A stretch of 64,000 bases of DNA from Pseudomonadales bacterium (GTDB lineage Bacteria > Pseudomonadota > Gammaproteobacteria > Pseudomonadales > Azotimanducaceae), in the NCBI GenBank assembly GCA_022825925.1, contig JAJDVW010000013.1:1-64000 (forward strand), written 5' to 3'. This document shows positions 36,720 to 45,668 of the stretch, in pieces; within the stretch, counting starts at the first letter, position 1, and the number at the start of each line of letters is the position of its first letter. The position numbers were made by a program, and so were the translations under genes. The notes beneath the pieces were generated by a model. The model made no database searches. It was not told where the DNA came from and saw nothing but the letters and a program-made list of their open reading frames with translations.

Positions 36720-37329
36720 CGTCCACGCCGAGCCCCGGCAGGCAGACGGACCCGGCCCGGTCGCCGCGATGGAACGTCGCGTACTCGGCGTAGGAGGCGC
36801 CTTCCAGCACAAGCACCGTCACCGTGTCCTCGAGGGGGTCGACGATCCAGTACTCGGAAATCGCCGCCTCTGCGTAGTCGGTGCGTTTCTGCCGCCGGTC
36901 GCGGTCGCCGCCATCGGGGCTGACCACCTCCATCACCAGGTCCGCGCCGCTCCAGTACGCGTTGGCCCGACGCGGGTCCTGGGCATCCCGCACGAGCAGC
37001 AGATCCGGTTCGCGGAACTTGGCGGTGCCGATGCGCAGCCGCAGCGGTGCGAACCGGACTACGCCACCCGTCCCCTCCACCACCGACAAACACGCCAGGA
37101 ACAGGAACTGCAGGATGGCCTGGTGTCGATCGGTGGGCATGGGCAGGACCTCGAGTCTTCCGTCCGTGAATTCGAGGAGGCGGTCGCAGACGTCGGTCAG
37201 GCGGAGGTATTGCTCGGGGGTCCAAAGTCCCTGGAGGCAACCGAGATCCACGAGGGCGTGGTCGTCGCTCGCGGCCATTCGCAACCCGACCCGTAACCCG
37301 TCTCCATGCTCGAGAGGCTCGACCGCCAT
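36694..37329 (-). CDS. Uma2 family endonuclease (DUF820)
   Basis: This 211-residue protein has the Uma2/DUF820 restriction-endonuclease-like fold. The PD-(D/E)XK signature is FREPDLLLVRD and DLVMEVVSPDGGDRDRRQKRT split over a strand pair, followed by YAEAAISEYWIVDPLEDTV, all typical. The N-terminal LWTPEQYLRLTDVCDR and LLEFTDGRLEVLPMPTDRHQ segments also fit. Function is not established; the family is mobile and abundant in some lineages. The ATG at 37329 is chosen over a TTG three codons upstream. It overlaps the recC region slightly but is unlikely to belong to the recombination complex. Confidence 0.85.
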   Translation of the reverse strand: MAVEPLEHGDGLRVGLRMAASDDHALVDLGCLQGLWTPEQYLRLTDVCDRLLEFTDGRLEVLPMPTDRHQAILQFLFLACLSVVEGTGGVVRFAPLRLRIGTAKFREPDLLLVRDAQDPRRANAYWSGADLVMEVVSPDGGDRDRRQKRTDYAEAAISEYWIVDPLEDTVTVLVLEGASYAEYATFHRGDRAGSVCLPGLGVDVAAVFDAE

Positions 37330-37442
37330 TCCCGCCAACGCCGTTTCCGTGCAACGCCCGACGCAGTGTCAGTGACCCCGGCGATGCCTGTCAACGGACG
37401 CTGTAGAATGCGCGTCCCTCGCGCCTCCCCGCATCGCCCGCC

Positions 37443-38723
37443 ATGGACTCCGCCGACTTCGCCAGATGGTTTCGGGACTCCACGCCCTACATCAGTGCGC
37501 ACCGGCACCGGACGTTCGTCGTGATGCTGGGGGGCGACGCGCTCGCGTCGCCGAACCTCGTCAACACGGTGCACGACCTCGCGCTCCTGCAGGTGCTCGG
37601 GGTCCGGCTCGTGGTGGTGCATGGTGTCGCCGACGCATTGTCCGACGACGACCCCGCACCAGCCGACGGAGCGGCGATGGAGGCCGTCGTCGGGGCCATC
37701 GGCATCGCTCGAAGCCGCCTCGAGGCGCTCTTCTCCACCGGCGTCCCGTCGAGTCCCCTGCGGGCCACGCGCATCACGCTGGCGAGCGGCAACCTGGTGA
37801 CCGCCAGGCCGGCCGGCGTCGTCGACGGGGTGGACCGCCTCCGCTCGGGGGAAGTGCGCCGCGTGCACGCCGCCGAGATCGACAGGCTGCTCGACAACGA
37901 CGCGATCGTCCTCGTGCCGCCCATCGGCTACTCGAGCTCGGGCGCCGCCTACGTCCTGGCGCCCGAAACGCTGGCGGCCGAGGTGGCGGCGAGCGTCGGC
38001 GCCGACAAGCTCATCGTGTACGACGAGATCGAACGGGTGAACGACGCGGACGACATGACGCCGCAGGCCCTGGCCGACGCCCTGGACGAGGGCGGCTTCG
38101 AACCAAGGACCGAGGTCCGGCTCCGCGCGATCCTGCAGGCGAACGAGGCCGGCGTGCCGCGGTGTCACCTCATCTCCTACCGGGTCGACGGCGCACTGCT
38201 GCAGGAGCTCTTCACGGCGGAGGGCGTGGGCACCCAGGTCTCGAAGGAGGACTACCGCGCGATCCGTCCGGCCACCAGCGCCGACGTCGCCGGCATCGTC
38301 GAGCTGATCCGGCCGCTGGAAGAACGGGGGCTCCTGGTGCGACGGCCGCGCGACCGCCTGGAGGCGGAGATCGGGCGCTTCGCGGTCGCGGAGCTCGACG
38401 GTATCGTGGTCGGGTGCTGCGCCCTGTTCCCGCAGGGCGACGACGCCGTCGAACTGGCGTGCGTCGCCACGCACCCGGGCCACCGCTTCCGCGTCGGGGG
38501 CAGGACCCTCGGCGAACAGGTGTTGTCCCATGCCGAGGCCACCGCCCGCGCCGTCGGATTCCGGCGCATGTTCGTCCTCACCACGCAGGCGGAGGACTGG
38601 TTCGCCGAGCGGGGGTTCGTCCCCGCCTGCGTCGACGACCTCCCGGTGTCGCGCCAGGTCCTGTACAACTACCAGCGCAACTCGAAGGTCATGATCAAGG
38701 AGCTCGAAGGCAATGGCCGATAG
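37443..38723 (+). CDS. argA: Amino-acid N-acetyltransferase (N-acetylglutamate synthase)
   Basis: ArgA makes N-acetylglutamate from glutamate and acetyl-CoA, the first arginine step, and is normally inhibited by arginine through its kinase-like domain. The 426 residues have an N-terminal amino-acid-kinase-like domain (about 1-270: FARWFRDSTPYISAHRHRTF, VVHGVADAL, LVPPIGYSSSGAAYVLAPE) and a C-terminal GNAT domain (IRPATSADVAGIVELIRPLE, ELACVATHPGHRF, GFRRMFVLTTQAEDWFAERG). The ending VLYNYQRNSKVMIKEL is family-typical. The stop lies 11 bases inside ilvD, so the two are coupled. Confidence 0.94.
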   Translation: MDSADFARWFRDSTPYISAHRHRTFVVMLGGDALASPNLVNTVHDLALLQVLGVRLVVVHGVADALSDDDPAPADGAAMEAVVGAIGIARSRLEALFSTGVPSSPLRATRITLASGNLVTARPAGVVDGVDRLRSGEVRRVHAAEIDRLLDNDAIVLVPPIGYSSSGAAYVLAPETLAAEVAASVGADKLIVYDEIERVNDADDMTPQALADALDEGGFEPRTEVRLRAILQANEAGVPRCHLISYRVDGALLQELFTAEGVGTQVSKEDYRAIRPATSADVAGIVELIRPLEERGLLVRRPRDRLEAEIGRFAVAELDGIVVGCCALFPQGDDAVELACVATHPGHRFRVGGRTLGEQVLSHAEATARAVGFRRMFVLTTQAEDWFAERGFVPACVDDLPVSRQVLYNYQRNSKVMIKELEGNGR

Positions 38724-40380
38724 ACGTCCCTACTCCTCCATCGTCGTGGACGGCGTGGAACAGGCGCCGAGCCGCGCCATGCTGCGCCCGGTCGGTTTCG
38801 GAACCGAGGACTTCGACAAGCCGCAGATCGGCATCGCCTCGACCTGGAGCATGGTGACGCCCTGCAACATGCACATCGACGCGCTGGCCGAGGCCGCCGC
38901 CATGGGCGCCGACGAGGCCGGCGCCAAGAGCGTCGTCTTCAACACCATCACGGTGTCGGACGGCATCTCCATGGGCACGCCCGGCATGCGCTATTCGCTG
39001 GTGTCCCGGGAGGTGATCGCCGACTCCATCGAGACCGTGGTCGGCGCGCAGGGGTTCGACGGCTTCGTCACCATCGGCGGCTGCGACAAGAACATGCCCG
39101 CGTGCGCCATGGCGATGGCCCGGCTCGACCGCCCGAGCGTCTTCGTCTACGGCGGGACGATCCTGCCGGGGGCCGAGCGGCGCGACATCATCTCGGTGTT
39201 CGAGGCCGTCGGCGCGCACGCGGCCGGAAAGATCGGCGACGTGGAACTGCTCGAGGTCGAGAAGACCGCGATCCCCGGACCCGGTTCCTGCGGCGGGATG
39301 TACACCGCGAACACCATGGCCTCCGCCATCGAGGCCCTGGGGCTGTCGCTGCCCAACTCGTCCGCCCAGAACGCGGTGAGCGAGAACAAGCGCCAGGACA
39401 GCTACCGCGCCGGCGCAGCCGTCGCCCGCCTGATCGAACGCGGCATCAAGCCCTCCGACATCCTGTCCCGCGAGTCCTTCGAGAACGCCATCACGGTCTG
39501 CATCGCCCTCGAGGGGTCGACCAACGCGGTGCTGCACCTGCTCGCGATCGCGAGCGCCGCGGGCATCCCACTCGAACTCGACGACTTCACGCGCATCGGG
39601 GACCGCGTCCCGGTGCTCGCCGACATGCGTCCGGCCGGCCAGTACGCGATGTCCGAGCTGATCGAGATCGGCGGCATCCGGCCGCTCATGAAGACCCTTC
39701 TCGACGCCGGAATGCTGCACGGCGATTGCCTCACCGTGACCGGCCAGACCCTGGCGGAAGATCTCGAAGACGTCGCGGCGTATCCCGAGGGACAGCGGAT
39801 CATCCGGCCCTTCTCGAACCCCATCAAGCCGGACAGCCACCTCGTCGTGCTCTACGGCAACCTCGCGCCGACCGGAGCGGTCGCCAAGATCACCGGTCAC
39901 GAGGGCCTCGCCTTCACCGGCCGCGCGAAGGTCTATCACGGCGAGGAAGCGGCCATGGCGGCCATCATGGACGGCAGCGTCGAGCGCGGCGACGTGGTCG
40001 TGGTGCGTTACGAGGGACCGCGCGGCGGACCGGGCATGCGCGAGATGCTGAGTCCGACCAGCGCCATCAACGGCCGCGGTCTGTCCGAGGACGTGGCCCT
40101 CATCACCGACGGACGGTTCTCCGGGGGCTCCCACGGGTTCGTGATCGGCCACATCACGCCGGAGGCGTTCGAGGGCGGCCCCATCGCGCTGCTCGAGGAC
40201 GGCGACGAGATCACGATCGACGCGGAACGCCGGCGCATCGACGTGGCGCTTTCCGACGAGGAACTCGCCCGGCGGCGTGCCGCGTGGACGCCCCCGGAGC
40301 CCTATGCGCGCAAGGGCGTGCTCGCGAAGTACGCGCGGCTGGTGAGTTCCGCGAGCGAGGGCGCCGTGACGGACGCATGA
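38713..40380 (+). CDS. ilvD: Dihydroxy-acid dehydratase
   Basis: IlvD dehydrates 2,3-dihydroxy-isovalerate and its methyl homologue to 2-keto acids for branched-chain amino acids. The 555-residue protein is IlvD/Edd family. Iron-sulfur ligands are Cys51 (VTPCNMHID), Cys124 (GGCDKNMPA) and Cys193 (GPGSCGGMYTANTM), the three-cysteine arrangement of IlvD. The C-terminal part has GRFSGGSHGFVIGHITPEA. It overlaps argA by 11 bases. With ilvE in this window it supplies two steps of the pathway. Confidence 0.96.
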   Translation: MADRRPYSSIVVDGVEQAPSRAMLRPVGFGTEDFDKPQIGIASTWSMVTPCNMHIDALAEAAAMGADEAGAKSVVFNTITVSDGISMGTPGMRYSLVSREVIADSIETVVGAQGFDGFVTIGGCDKNMPACAMAMARLDRPSVFVYGGTILPGAERRDIISVFEAVGAHAAGKIGDVELLEVEKTAIPGPGSCGGMYTANTMASAIEALGLSLPNSSAQNAVSENKRQDSYRAGAAVARLIERGIKPSDILSRESFENAITVCIALEGSTNAVLHLLAIASAAGIPLELDDFTRIGDRVPVLADMRPAGQYAMSELIEIGGIRPLMKTLLDAGMLHGDCLTVTGQTLAEDLEDVAAYPEGQRIIRPFSNPIKPDSHLVVLYGNLAPTGAVAKITGHEGLAFTGRAKVYHGEEAAMAAIMDGSVERGDVVVVRYEGPRGGPGMREMLSPTSAINGRGLSEDVALITDGRFSGGSHGFVIGHITPEAFEGGPIALLEDGDEITIDAERRRIDVALSDEELARRRAAWTPPEPYARKGVLAKYARLVSSASEGAVTDA

Positions 40381-40463
40381 CGCTCTTCGCGGGGCTCCCC
40401 ACCCTGCCTGTCGATCGTTTGCTAGCATAACGAGGCGCGCGAACTGCGCAGGGACCCCATCTC

Positions 40464-40775
40464 GTGCAGAAAGACTTCATGCCGCTGATCACTCGGCACA
40501 ACTGGGTGTCAAGGCTCGCCATAGCGCTTTTCCTGGCGGGGCAAGCACTCTCCGTTGCCCATGCGAGTGAGTTCGGCCCGGGTCCCCACGCGCACGATGG
40601 CGTCGTCTGTCATGCAATCTCGACCGATGAGCAGGAAGGACTCCTTCCGACTGCAGATCTCGCTGCGCCGACGTTCATCGCCTTCGTCTCCGCCGTAGCC
40701 CAATCCGCGAGACAAGCACCGCCGAAGCGGCTGCACTCGATCCGTCCTCCGCCGACAGGCCCTCCCTCAATCTAA
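40464..40775 (+). CDS. Small exported protein with His/Cys motif, unknown function
   Basis: This 103-residue protein has a signal-like N-terminus (WVSRLAIALFLAGQALSVAHA) and a short mature part starting SEFGPGPHAHDGVVCHAI. The HAHDGVVC cluster could bind metal. The rest is Ala/Pro-rich (ending RPPPTGPPSI) without a known domain. A GTG at 40464 follows AGGGA by nine bases; an ATG at 40479 is an alternative. It sits about 100 bp before the TonB-dependent receptor, on the same strand. Small proteins with such clusters often accompany outer-membrane metal receptors, which makes a metal role possible but unproven. Confidence 0.6.
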   Translation: MQKDFMPLITRHNWVSRLAIALFLAGQALSVAHASEFGPGPHAHDGVVCHAISTDEQEGLLPTADLAAPTFIAFVSAVAQSARQAPPKRLHSIRPPPTGPPSI

Positions 40776-40871
40776 AGCTCCTTGATTGCCTTGCACCGTC
40801 AGGAGCGGCACGCGTTTGTGCGCTGCGCCCTTGGCTTTGCAGTGTTTCAGAACGTTTACGGATTGAGAAAA

Positions 40872-43073
40872 GTGACCAAACACCGTTCCAAGACGGTGGC
40901 GCTCGCGTTCGCCGCCGCACTCACATTCCCATACGCGCTGCCTATTGCAGCCCAGACAGCACCGACCGACGACGCCGAGACAGTCGTCGAGGAAGTTTTC
41001 GTGATCGGCAAGCGCCGCGCGTACCAGGGGAACTTCGACAGTCTCGAACAACCATCCGCGGATCAGATCATCGCGGAAGACCTGCTTCGCGAAGTCGGTG
41101 CGATCAGCCTCGATGACGCGCTCGACCTGTCCGCATCCGTTGCACGCCAAAACAACTTCGGCGGCTTGTGGAACAGCTTTTCCATTCGCGGCTTCTCGGG
41201 CGACATCAATCTGCCCAGCGGCTTCCTGGTGAACGGCTTCAATGCCGGCCGCGGGTTCGCGGGTCCACGGGACCTGGTGGGCATCGAGTCCGTGGAAGTG
41301 CTCAAGGGGCCGCGTTCGGCCCTGTTCGGCCGAGGCGAGCCCGGCGGCACGGTCAATCTTGTCACCAAGCGGCCCCAGTTCGAGAGGGCGGGGGACTTCC
41401 GCGCCACCCTCGGCCGCTGGGACCAGATGCGTTTCGAAGGGGATTTCCAAACCACGGCGGGAGCCAACGACGAGCTGGGGCTGCGCATCGTGGCATTCCA
41501 CGAGGATGCGGAGAGCTTCAGGGATACGGTCGAGACCGGGCGCCTGGGCCTCTATCCGTCGGTCACCTGGGATGTCTCCGAGACGACCAGCGTGACGTAC
41601 GAACTGGAGTTCACGGAGCAGGAGATCCCCTTCGATCGAGGTGTCGCCTATTCGGAAACCCATGGCTTCACGCCGCGTGAGACTTTCGTTGGCGAACCCG
41701 GCGACGGGCCCATCGAGACCGAGGTGCTCGGCCATCAACTCGAAGCCCAGCACAACTTCTCCGACAACTGGAGTCTCCTGGCCGGTCTTGGCTACCGAGA
41801 CACGTCTTTCGAAGGCAACGCATCGGAAACGAACTTCGGCGGACGCCAGACCTACTTCCTGGATGGTCGAAGCCTGTCGCGGTTTTTCCGCTATCGGAAC
41901 TTCGAGTCGGACTACTCCGTAGCCCGCGCTGAAGTTGCGGGTGACTTCAACACCGGCTCACTGCGTCACAGACTGCTTGTCGGCGCCGACTATGACCGTT
42001 TCGACATCAGCCATTTCATCCTGCGTTACCGGCCGGGCTGGTTTCCGGGGGACACCGACATCAGCACGCTCGATCCGGCAGCGTATCTTCTCCTGGACGT
42101 GTTCAATCCGGTCTATGGCCAGTTTCCGCGGCCCGTGCCTGGCCCGAACACGAACCGAAACGAAGAGCTGACAGGATTCGGCATCTATCTGCAGGACCAG
42201 ATCGACATCACCGATCGGTTGCAGGTACGCATAGGCCTTCGCTGGGATGACTTCGAGCACGACTTGACCAACCTCAACGCGGTTCCCGCAAGGACGGCCA
42301 CGTCATCGGACAGTCGCGTTTCACCGCAGTTTGGGGCGGTTTACCTGGTCAACGAGGGCTTGAGCCTCTACGCCTCCTATGGCGAGGGCTTCCGGCAGCA
42401 ACCAGGGTCTGACTATCGAGGCAACCAGTTTGCGCCCAACCTCACGGAGTCTGCGGAGATTGGCCTGAAACTGGACATGGCCCAGTTTTCCGAGGGCGTC
42501 TCCGGCTCCCTCACGCTCTCGCTGTTCGAGATCGATCAGAGCAATATTCTGGTGAACGACGATCGCCCAGCGGCCGTGGCCGCAGGCTGGTTTTCCCATG
42601 ACGCCGGAGAGGCGCGCAGCCGCGGGTTTGAAGTCGACGCGGAACTCGCCTTCGAGAACGGCTTCAAGCTATGGCTTTCCTACGCGTACACGGACGCCGA
42701 ATTCACCACCACCAGTCTCGAAGCGGATTGGGGTGTGACCATCGAGGCCGGTGACCCGCTCATCAACTCGCCGGAACACCAGGTGAATCTGCAAATCAGC
42801 CAGGGCTTCCGAGTAGGCGGCATGGCTGCGCAGGTCGGCGCCGGTTTTCAACATACCGACCAGCGTCTTGGTTTTACGGCCTTTGACTTCACCTTGCCCA
42901 GCTATACCACGGCGCGGTTCTTTGGCCAGATCAACCCCACCGAGCGTTTCGCCGTTCGCCTTGACCTGGACAACGCGTTCGACGAGGAGTACTACACGAA
43001 TTCGTACGCCGACGTTTGGGTCGGACCGGGCGCACCCCGCCGCTACCGCCTGACGGCATCCTATTCGTTCTAG
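40872..43073 (+). CDS. TonB-dependent outer membrane receptor (siderophore-type)
   Basis: This 733-residue protein has a signal peptide (SKTVALAFAAALTFPYALPIAAQ) and a TonB-box-like EEVFVIGKRR (41-50). The plug domain has LDDALDLSASVARQNNFGGL, NSFSIRGFSGD, VEVLKGPRSALFGRGEPGGT and VNLVTKRP, and a 22-strand barrel ends RYRLTASYSF with a C-terminal Phe. The GRGEPGGTVNLVTKRP form is usual in FhuA/FpvA-like siderophore receptors. The GTG at 40872 gives a clean signal peptide; the frame is open upstream to 40782. The substrate is unknown; no siderophore biosynthesis gene is seen. GC content is lower than in the flanking ilvD and ubiG regions. Confidence 0.9.
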   Translation: MTKHRSKTVALAFAAALTFPYALPIAAQTAPTDDAETVVEEVFVIGKRRAYQGNFDSLEQPSADQIIAEDLLREVGAISLDDALDLSASVARQNNFGGLWNSFSIRGFSGDINLPSGFLVNGFNAGRGFAGPRDLVGIESVEVLKGPRSALFGRGEPGGTVNLVTKRPQFERAGDFRATLGRWDQMRFEGDFQTTAGANDELGLRIVAFHEDAESFRDTVETGRLGLYPSVTWDVSETTSVTYELEFTEQEIPFDRGVAYSETHGFTPRETFVGEPGDGPIETEVLGHQLEAQHNFSDNWSLLAGLGYRDTSFEGNASETNFGGRQTYFLDGRSLSRFFRYRNFESDYSVARAEVAGDFNTGSLRHRLLVGADYDRFDISHFILRYRPGWFPGDTDISTLDPAAYLLLDVFNPVYGQFPRPVPGPNTNRNEELTGFGIYLQDQIDITDRLQVRIGLRWDDFEHDLTNLNAVPARTATSSDSRVSPQFGAVYLVNEGLSLYASYGEGFRQQPGSDYRGNQFAPNLTESAEIGLKLDMAQFSEGVSGSLTLSLFEIDQSNILVNDDRPAAVAAGWFSHDAGEARSRGFEVDAELAFENGFKLWLSYAYTDAEFTTTSLEADWGVTIEAGDPLINSPEHQVNLQISQGFRVGGMAAQVGAGFQHTDQRLGFTAFDFTLPSYTTARFFGQINPTERFAVRLDLDNAFDEEYYTNSYADVWVGPGAPRRYRLTASYSF

Positions 43074-43150
43074 CCGGAGCGGGTCCGGAGCGCAACCACG
43101 ACCGGTTGCGCCCCGGACCGCTACCGTCGTCTTTCCGTGCACCATCAGCC

Positions 43151-43489
43151 GTGACCAACGAAACCCCCGCCGCAACCCGGATCGCGTCGCTCGACATCCT
43201 GCGGGGCGTGGTCATCCTGCTGATGATGCTGGATCACGTTCGCGAGCGCTTCTACATGCACACACGGACCGGCGTTTACGTAGTGCATCTGTACGTCCTG
43301 TTGGCGGCGTACTGGGTCCTGTTCCTGATGTTTGGGCCAACACACGGGGAGCGTTTCGGCTTGAGCAACGTTGCCTGGATCTGGGTGGGAGCCGTCGCGC
43401 TCGTGCTGGCGCACTGTCCCATCGCCAGAGCCTTCGCGTCCTACAAGCATCGCGAGAAGCGCAACAAACCATGGCTGAGTTATTTCTAA
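43151..43489 (+). pseudogene. Internally deleted DUF1624 (membrane acyltransferase-like) remnant
   Basis: The N-terminal 35 residues (RIASLDILRGVVILLMMLDH then VRERFYMH) match the start of DUF1624/heparan-glucosaminide acetyltransferase-like proteins. The text then jumps directly to a C-terminal-like part, VYVVHLYVLLAAYWVLFLMF, ending ASYKHREKRNKPWLSYF. Full proteins have about 380 residues and ten membrane segments; here only 112 residues and about three segments remain. The join is near 43265 and the frame is kept, so a truncated membrane protein could still be made. It starts with GTG and its end lies 20 bp before the ABC ATPase start. Confidence 0.65.
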
Positions 43490-43509
43490 AGAACGGAGGA
43501 TCTGGAACG

Positions 43510-44229
43510 ATGCCCGTACTGTCCGCCCAGGCGCTCAGCGTCGTACGCTCCAGCCAACAAGTGCTGAAGGACGTCTCCTTCAGCATCCCGCAGGGCGAAG
43601 TTCATGCCTTGCTCGGTGGTAACGGCGCCGGCAAGTCAACCACCTTGCTGACCTTTCTCGGCTTCCTGGCGCCAGCTTCAGGGAGTGTGCATGTGCAGGG
43701 CCGCGACGTACACGAGAATCTGACCGCCGCCCGGCAAGCGATCGCCTACCTGCCCGAGTCGGCCACCTTGTATGGGCACTTGTCCGCCTATGAAAATCTC
43801 CGTTACTTCCTTTCGCTGGCGGGGACGGACACCGACCGGGACGGACTCGATGCCGCCTTGGACCGTGTGGCCCTGCAACCCGAAGCCCGGGGCACGCGGA
43901 TGCAAACCTACTCCAAGGGTATGCGCCAGAAGGTGGCGATTGCCCTGGCCATCCTGCGGGATACGCCTATCCTGCTGCTGGACGAGCCGACATCGGGCCT
44001 CGATCCCGTGGCGATCGACGAGTTCAATCGGCTGGCCCGGGATCTGGCCAAGGCCGGCCGAACCATTCTCCTGGTCACCCACGATGTCTACGGCGCCTGC
44101 CATGTAGCAGACCGCATCGACCTGTTGCAGAGTGGCGTACTCGTCGGTGCCTTCGACCGGCCGCCCGGCATGGACCGGATCGACACGGAGGCGGTGCATG
44201 CCGCCTTCGCGAAGCATGCGGCAGCATGA
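43510..44229 (+). CDS. ABC transporter ATP-binding protein
   Basis: This 239-residue ATPase has Walker A LLGGNGAGKSTTLLTFLG, Q-loop region AIAYLPESATLYGHLSAYENL, signature TYSKGMRQKVAIALAIL, Walker B PILLLDEPTSGLDP and the switch His in LLVTHD. It resembles CcmA/NatA-like ATPases paired with ABC-2 permeases. The ATG at 43510 has GGAGGA about nine bases upstream; an upstream ATG at 43471 overlaps the DUF1624 remnant. Its stop overlaps the next start by ATGA. It should energise the two DUF3526 permeases that follow. Confidence 0.92.
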   Translation: MPVLSAQALSVVRSSQQVLKDVSFSIPQGEVHALLGGNGAGKSTTLLTFLGFLAPASGSVHVQGRDVHENLTAARQAIAYLPESATLYGHLSAYENLRYFLSLAGTDTDRDGLDAALDRVALQPEARGTRMQTYSKGMRQKVAIALAILRDTPILLLDEPTSGLDPVAIDEFNRLARDLAKAGRTILLVTHDVYGACHVADRIDLLQSGVLVGAFDRPPGMDRIDTEAVHAAFAKHAAA

Positions 44230-45668
44230 CGATGAACCGAATACTCGCGATAGCACGAGAAGAGGTACGGCTGTGGCTGAGATCACGGCTCGCGCCGTAC
44301 ACGTTGCTGATCGTTGCCGCGTTGCTGACGGCCACCAGCATCGCCACCGCACTCAGGATGAGCGAGGAACATCGGGGACGCTCCGAACAGCAGGCACTGG
44401 CGGAAGAGACTTTTCTGGCCCAGCCGGATCGTCACCCACACAGAATGGTGCACTACGGGCACTACGTTTTTCGCGCGCCACCGCCGCTCGCGATGATCGA
44501 TCCCGGGGTCGACGCGGTCACCGGGCAATCGATATTTCTGGAAGGCCATCGGCAAAACACGGCGATGTTCGCCGATGCCAGGGCGAGCGCCGACCTCGGC
44601 GGATTCGAGGGGCTGACCGCAGCCCTGGTGTATCAAATGTTCGTACCCCTGCTGCTGATCGCCCTCGGCCATGGCCTGATCATCCGTGAGCGCGAAGAAA
44701 AGACGCTGGCGCCGTTGCTGGCCCAGGGCGTGGCGGGAATCGAACTGTACGTGGGCAAGTGGATTGCCCTGGCGGGAGTTGCGCTGGCGCTGCTGTTGCC
44801 GTTGGCCGTCGTGTCGGCCGCGGCTGTCGCTGCTGGCGGGTCGATGCCGGCGAACGCGGGAATCATCGGCCTCTATGCGCTCTATCTGCTCGTCTGGTGC
44901 GGCCTGATCCTGCTGGTATCGGCGCTGGTCCGGTTGCGCGCGCCGTCCCTCGGCGTTCTTGTGCTGTTCTGGCTCGGCACCGCCTTGATCGTCCCGCGCA
45001 TGGCCGTCGAATCCGCCAGTGCGGTCCTGCCCATTCCGGGGAAGCTCACGACCGACCTGCGCATGCAGGAGGAACTGCGCGAAGTCGGCGATGGCCACAA
45101 CGCCGCCGCGCCGCAATATCAGCAGCTTCGGGCGAATCTGTTGGCGCAATACGATGTCGATCGCGTGGAAGACCTGCCGGTCAACTTCCGCGGCGTCGTC
45201 GCGGAGTCCGCGGAAGCCGATCTGACGGAGGTGATGAACAGGTATGCCGAGGAGCGCATGGCGCTCGAAGCGCGTCAGGCCCGGTTCGCCGAGACCTTCG
45301 GCTGGCTTTCGCCGGTCGTTGCGGTTGCGGCGGGTTCCCGTGCGCTTTCGGGAACCGATCTCGCGACTCACCACCGATTTCTGCGCGAAGCCGAGGAAGT
45401 GCGCTTCGACTTCGTGCAGGGCCTTAATCGAGTCCATGTGGAGCAACTCGCCTATAGCGTCGACATGAGTCGCAGCATCGATGCCGAATCCGAACGGCGC
45501 ACCCGCATGTCAGCCGAAAACTGGAACGTGCTCGATGAATTTTCCTTCCGGCCCGCCGCGGCCGGCGAACGCCTGGCTCGCGCCGGCGCGCCCCTGGCCA
45601 TGCTGTTCGCCTGGTTCGGGTTGCTGACGGCCGGCGGTGTCCACGCAGCGCGAAGGATGCAGCCATGA
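44226..45668 (+). CDS. ABC-2 type permease, DUF3526 family (first)
   Basis: This 480-residue membrane protein has an N-terminal membrane segment (YTLLIVAALLTATSIATALRM), a large extracytoplasmic region, a core of about four segments (LVYQMFVPLLLIALGHGLII, IALAGVALALLLPLAVVSAA, IIGLYALYLLVWCGLILLVS, LGVLVLFWLGTALIVPRMAV) and a last one near the C-terminus. REREEKTLAPLLAQG is the usual coupling segment after the second helix. It overlaps both neighbours by ATGA. The cargo is unknown. Export of a peptide or lipid, or a role with the TonB receptor, are both possible. Confidence 0.85.
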   Translation: MTMNRILAIAREEVRLWLRSRLAPYTLLIVAALLTATSIATALRMSEEHRGRSEQQALAEETFLAQPDRHPHRMVHYGHYVFRAPPPLAMIDPGVDAVTGQSIFLEGHRQNTAMFADARASADLGGFEGLTAALVYQMFVPLLLIALGHGLIIREREEKTLAPLLAQGVAGIELYVGKWIALAGVALALLLPLAVVSAAAVAAGGSMPANAGIIGLYALYLLVWCGLILLVSALVRLRAPSLGVLVLFWLGTALIVPRMAVESASAVLPIPGKLTTDLRMQEELREVGDGHNAAAPQYQQLRANLLAQYDVDRVEDLPVNFRGVVAESAEADLTEVMNRYAEERMALEARQARFAETFGWLSPVVAVAAGSRALSGTDLATHHRFLREAEEVRFDFVQGLNRVHVEQLAYSVDMSRSIDAESERRTRMSAENWNVLDEFSFRPAAAGERLARAGAPLAMLFAWFGLLTAGGVHAARRMQP

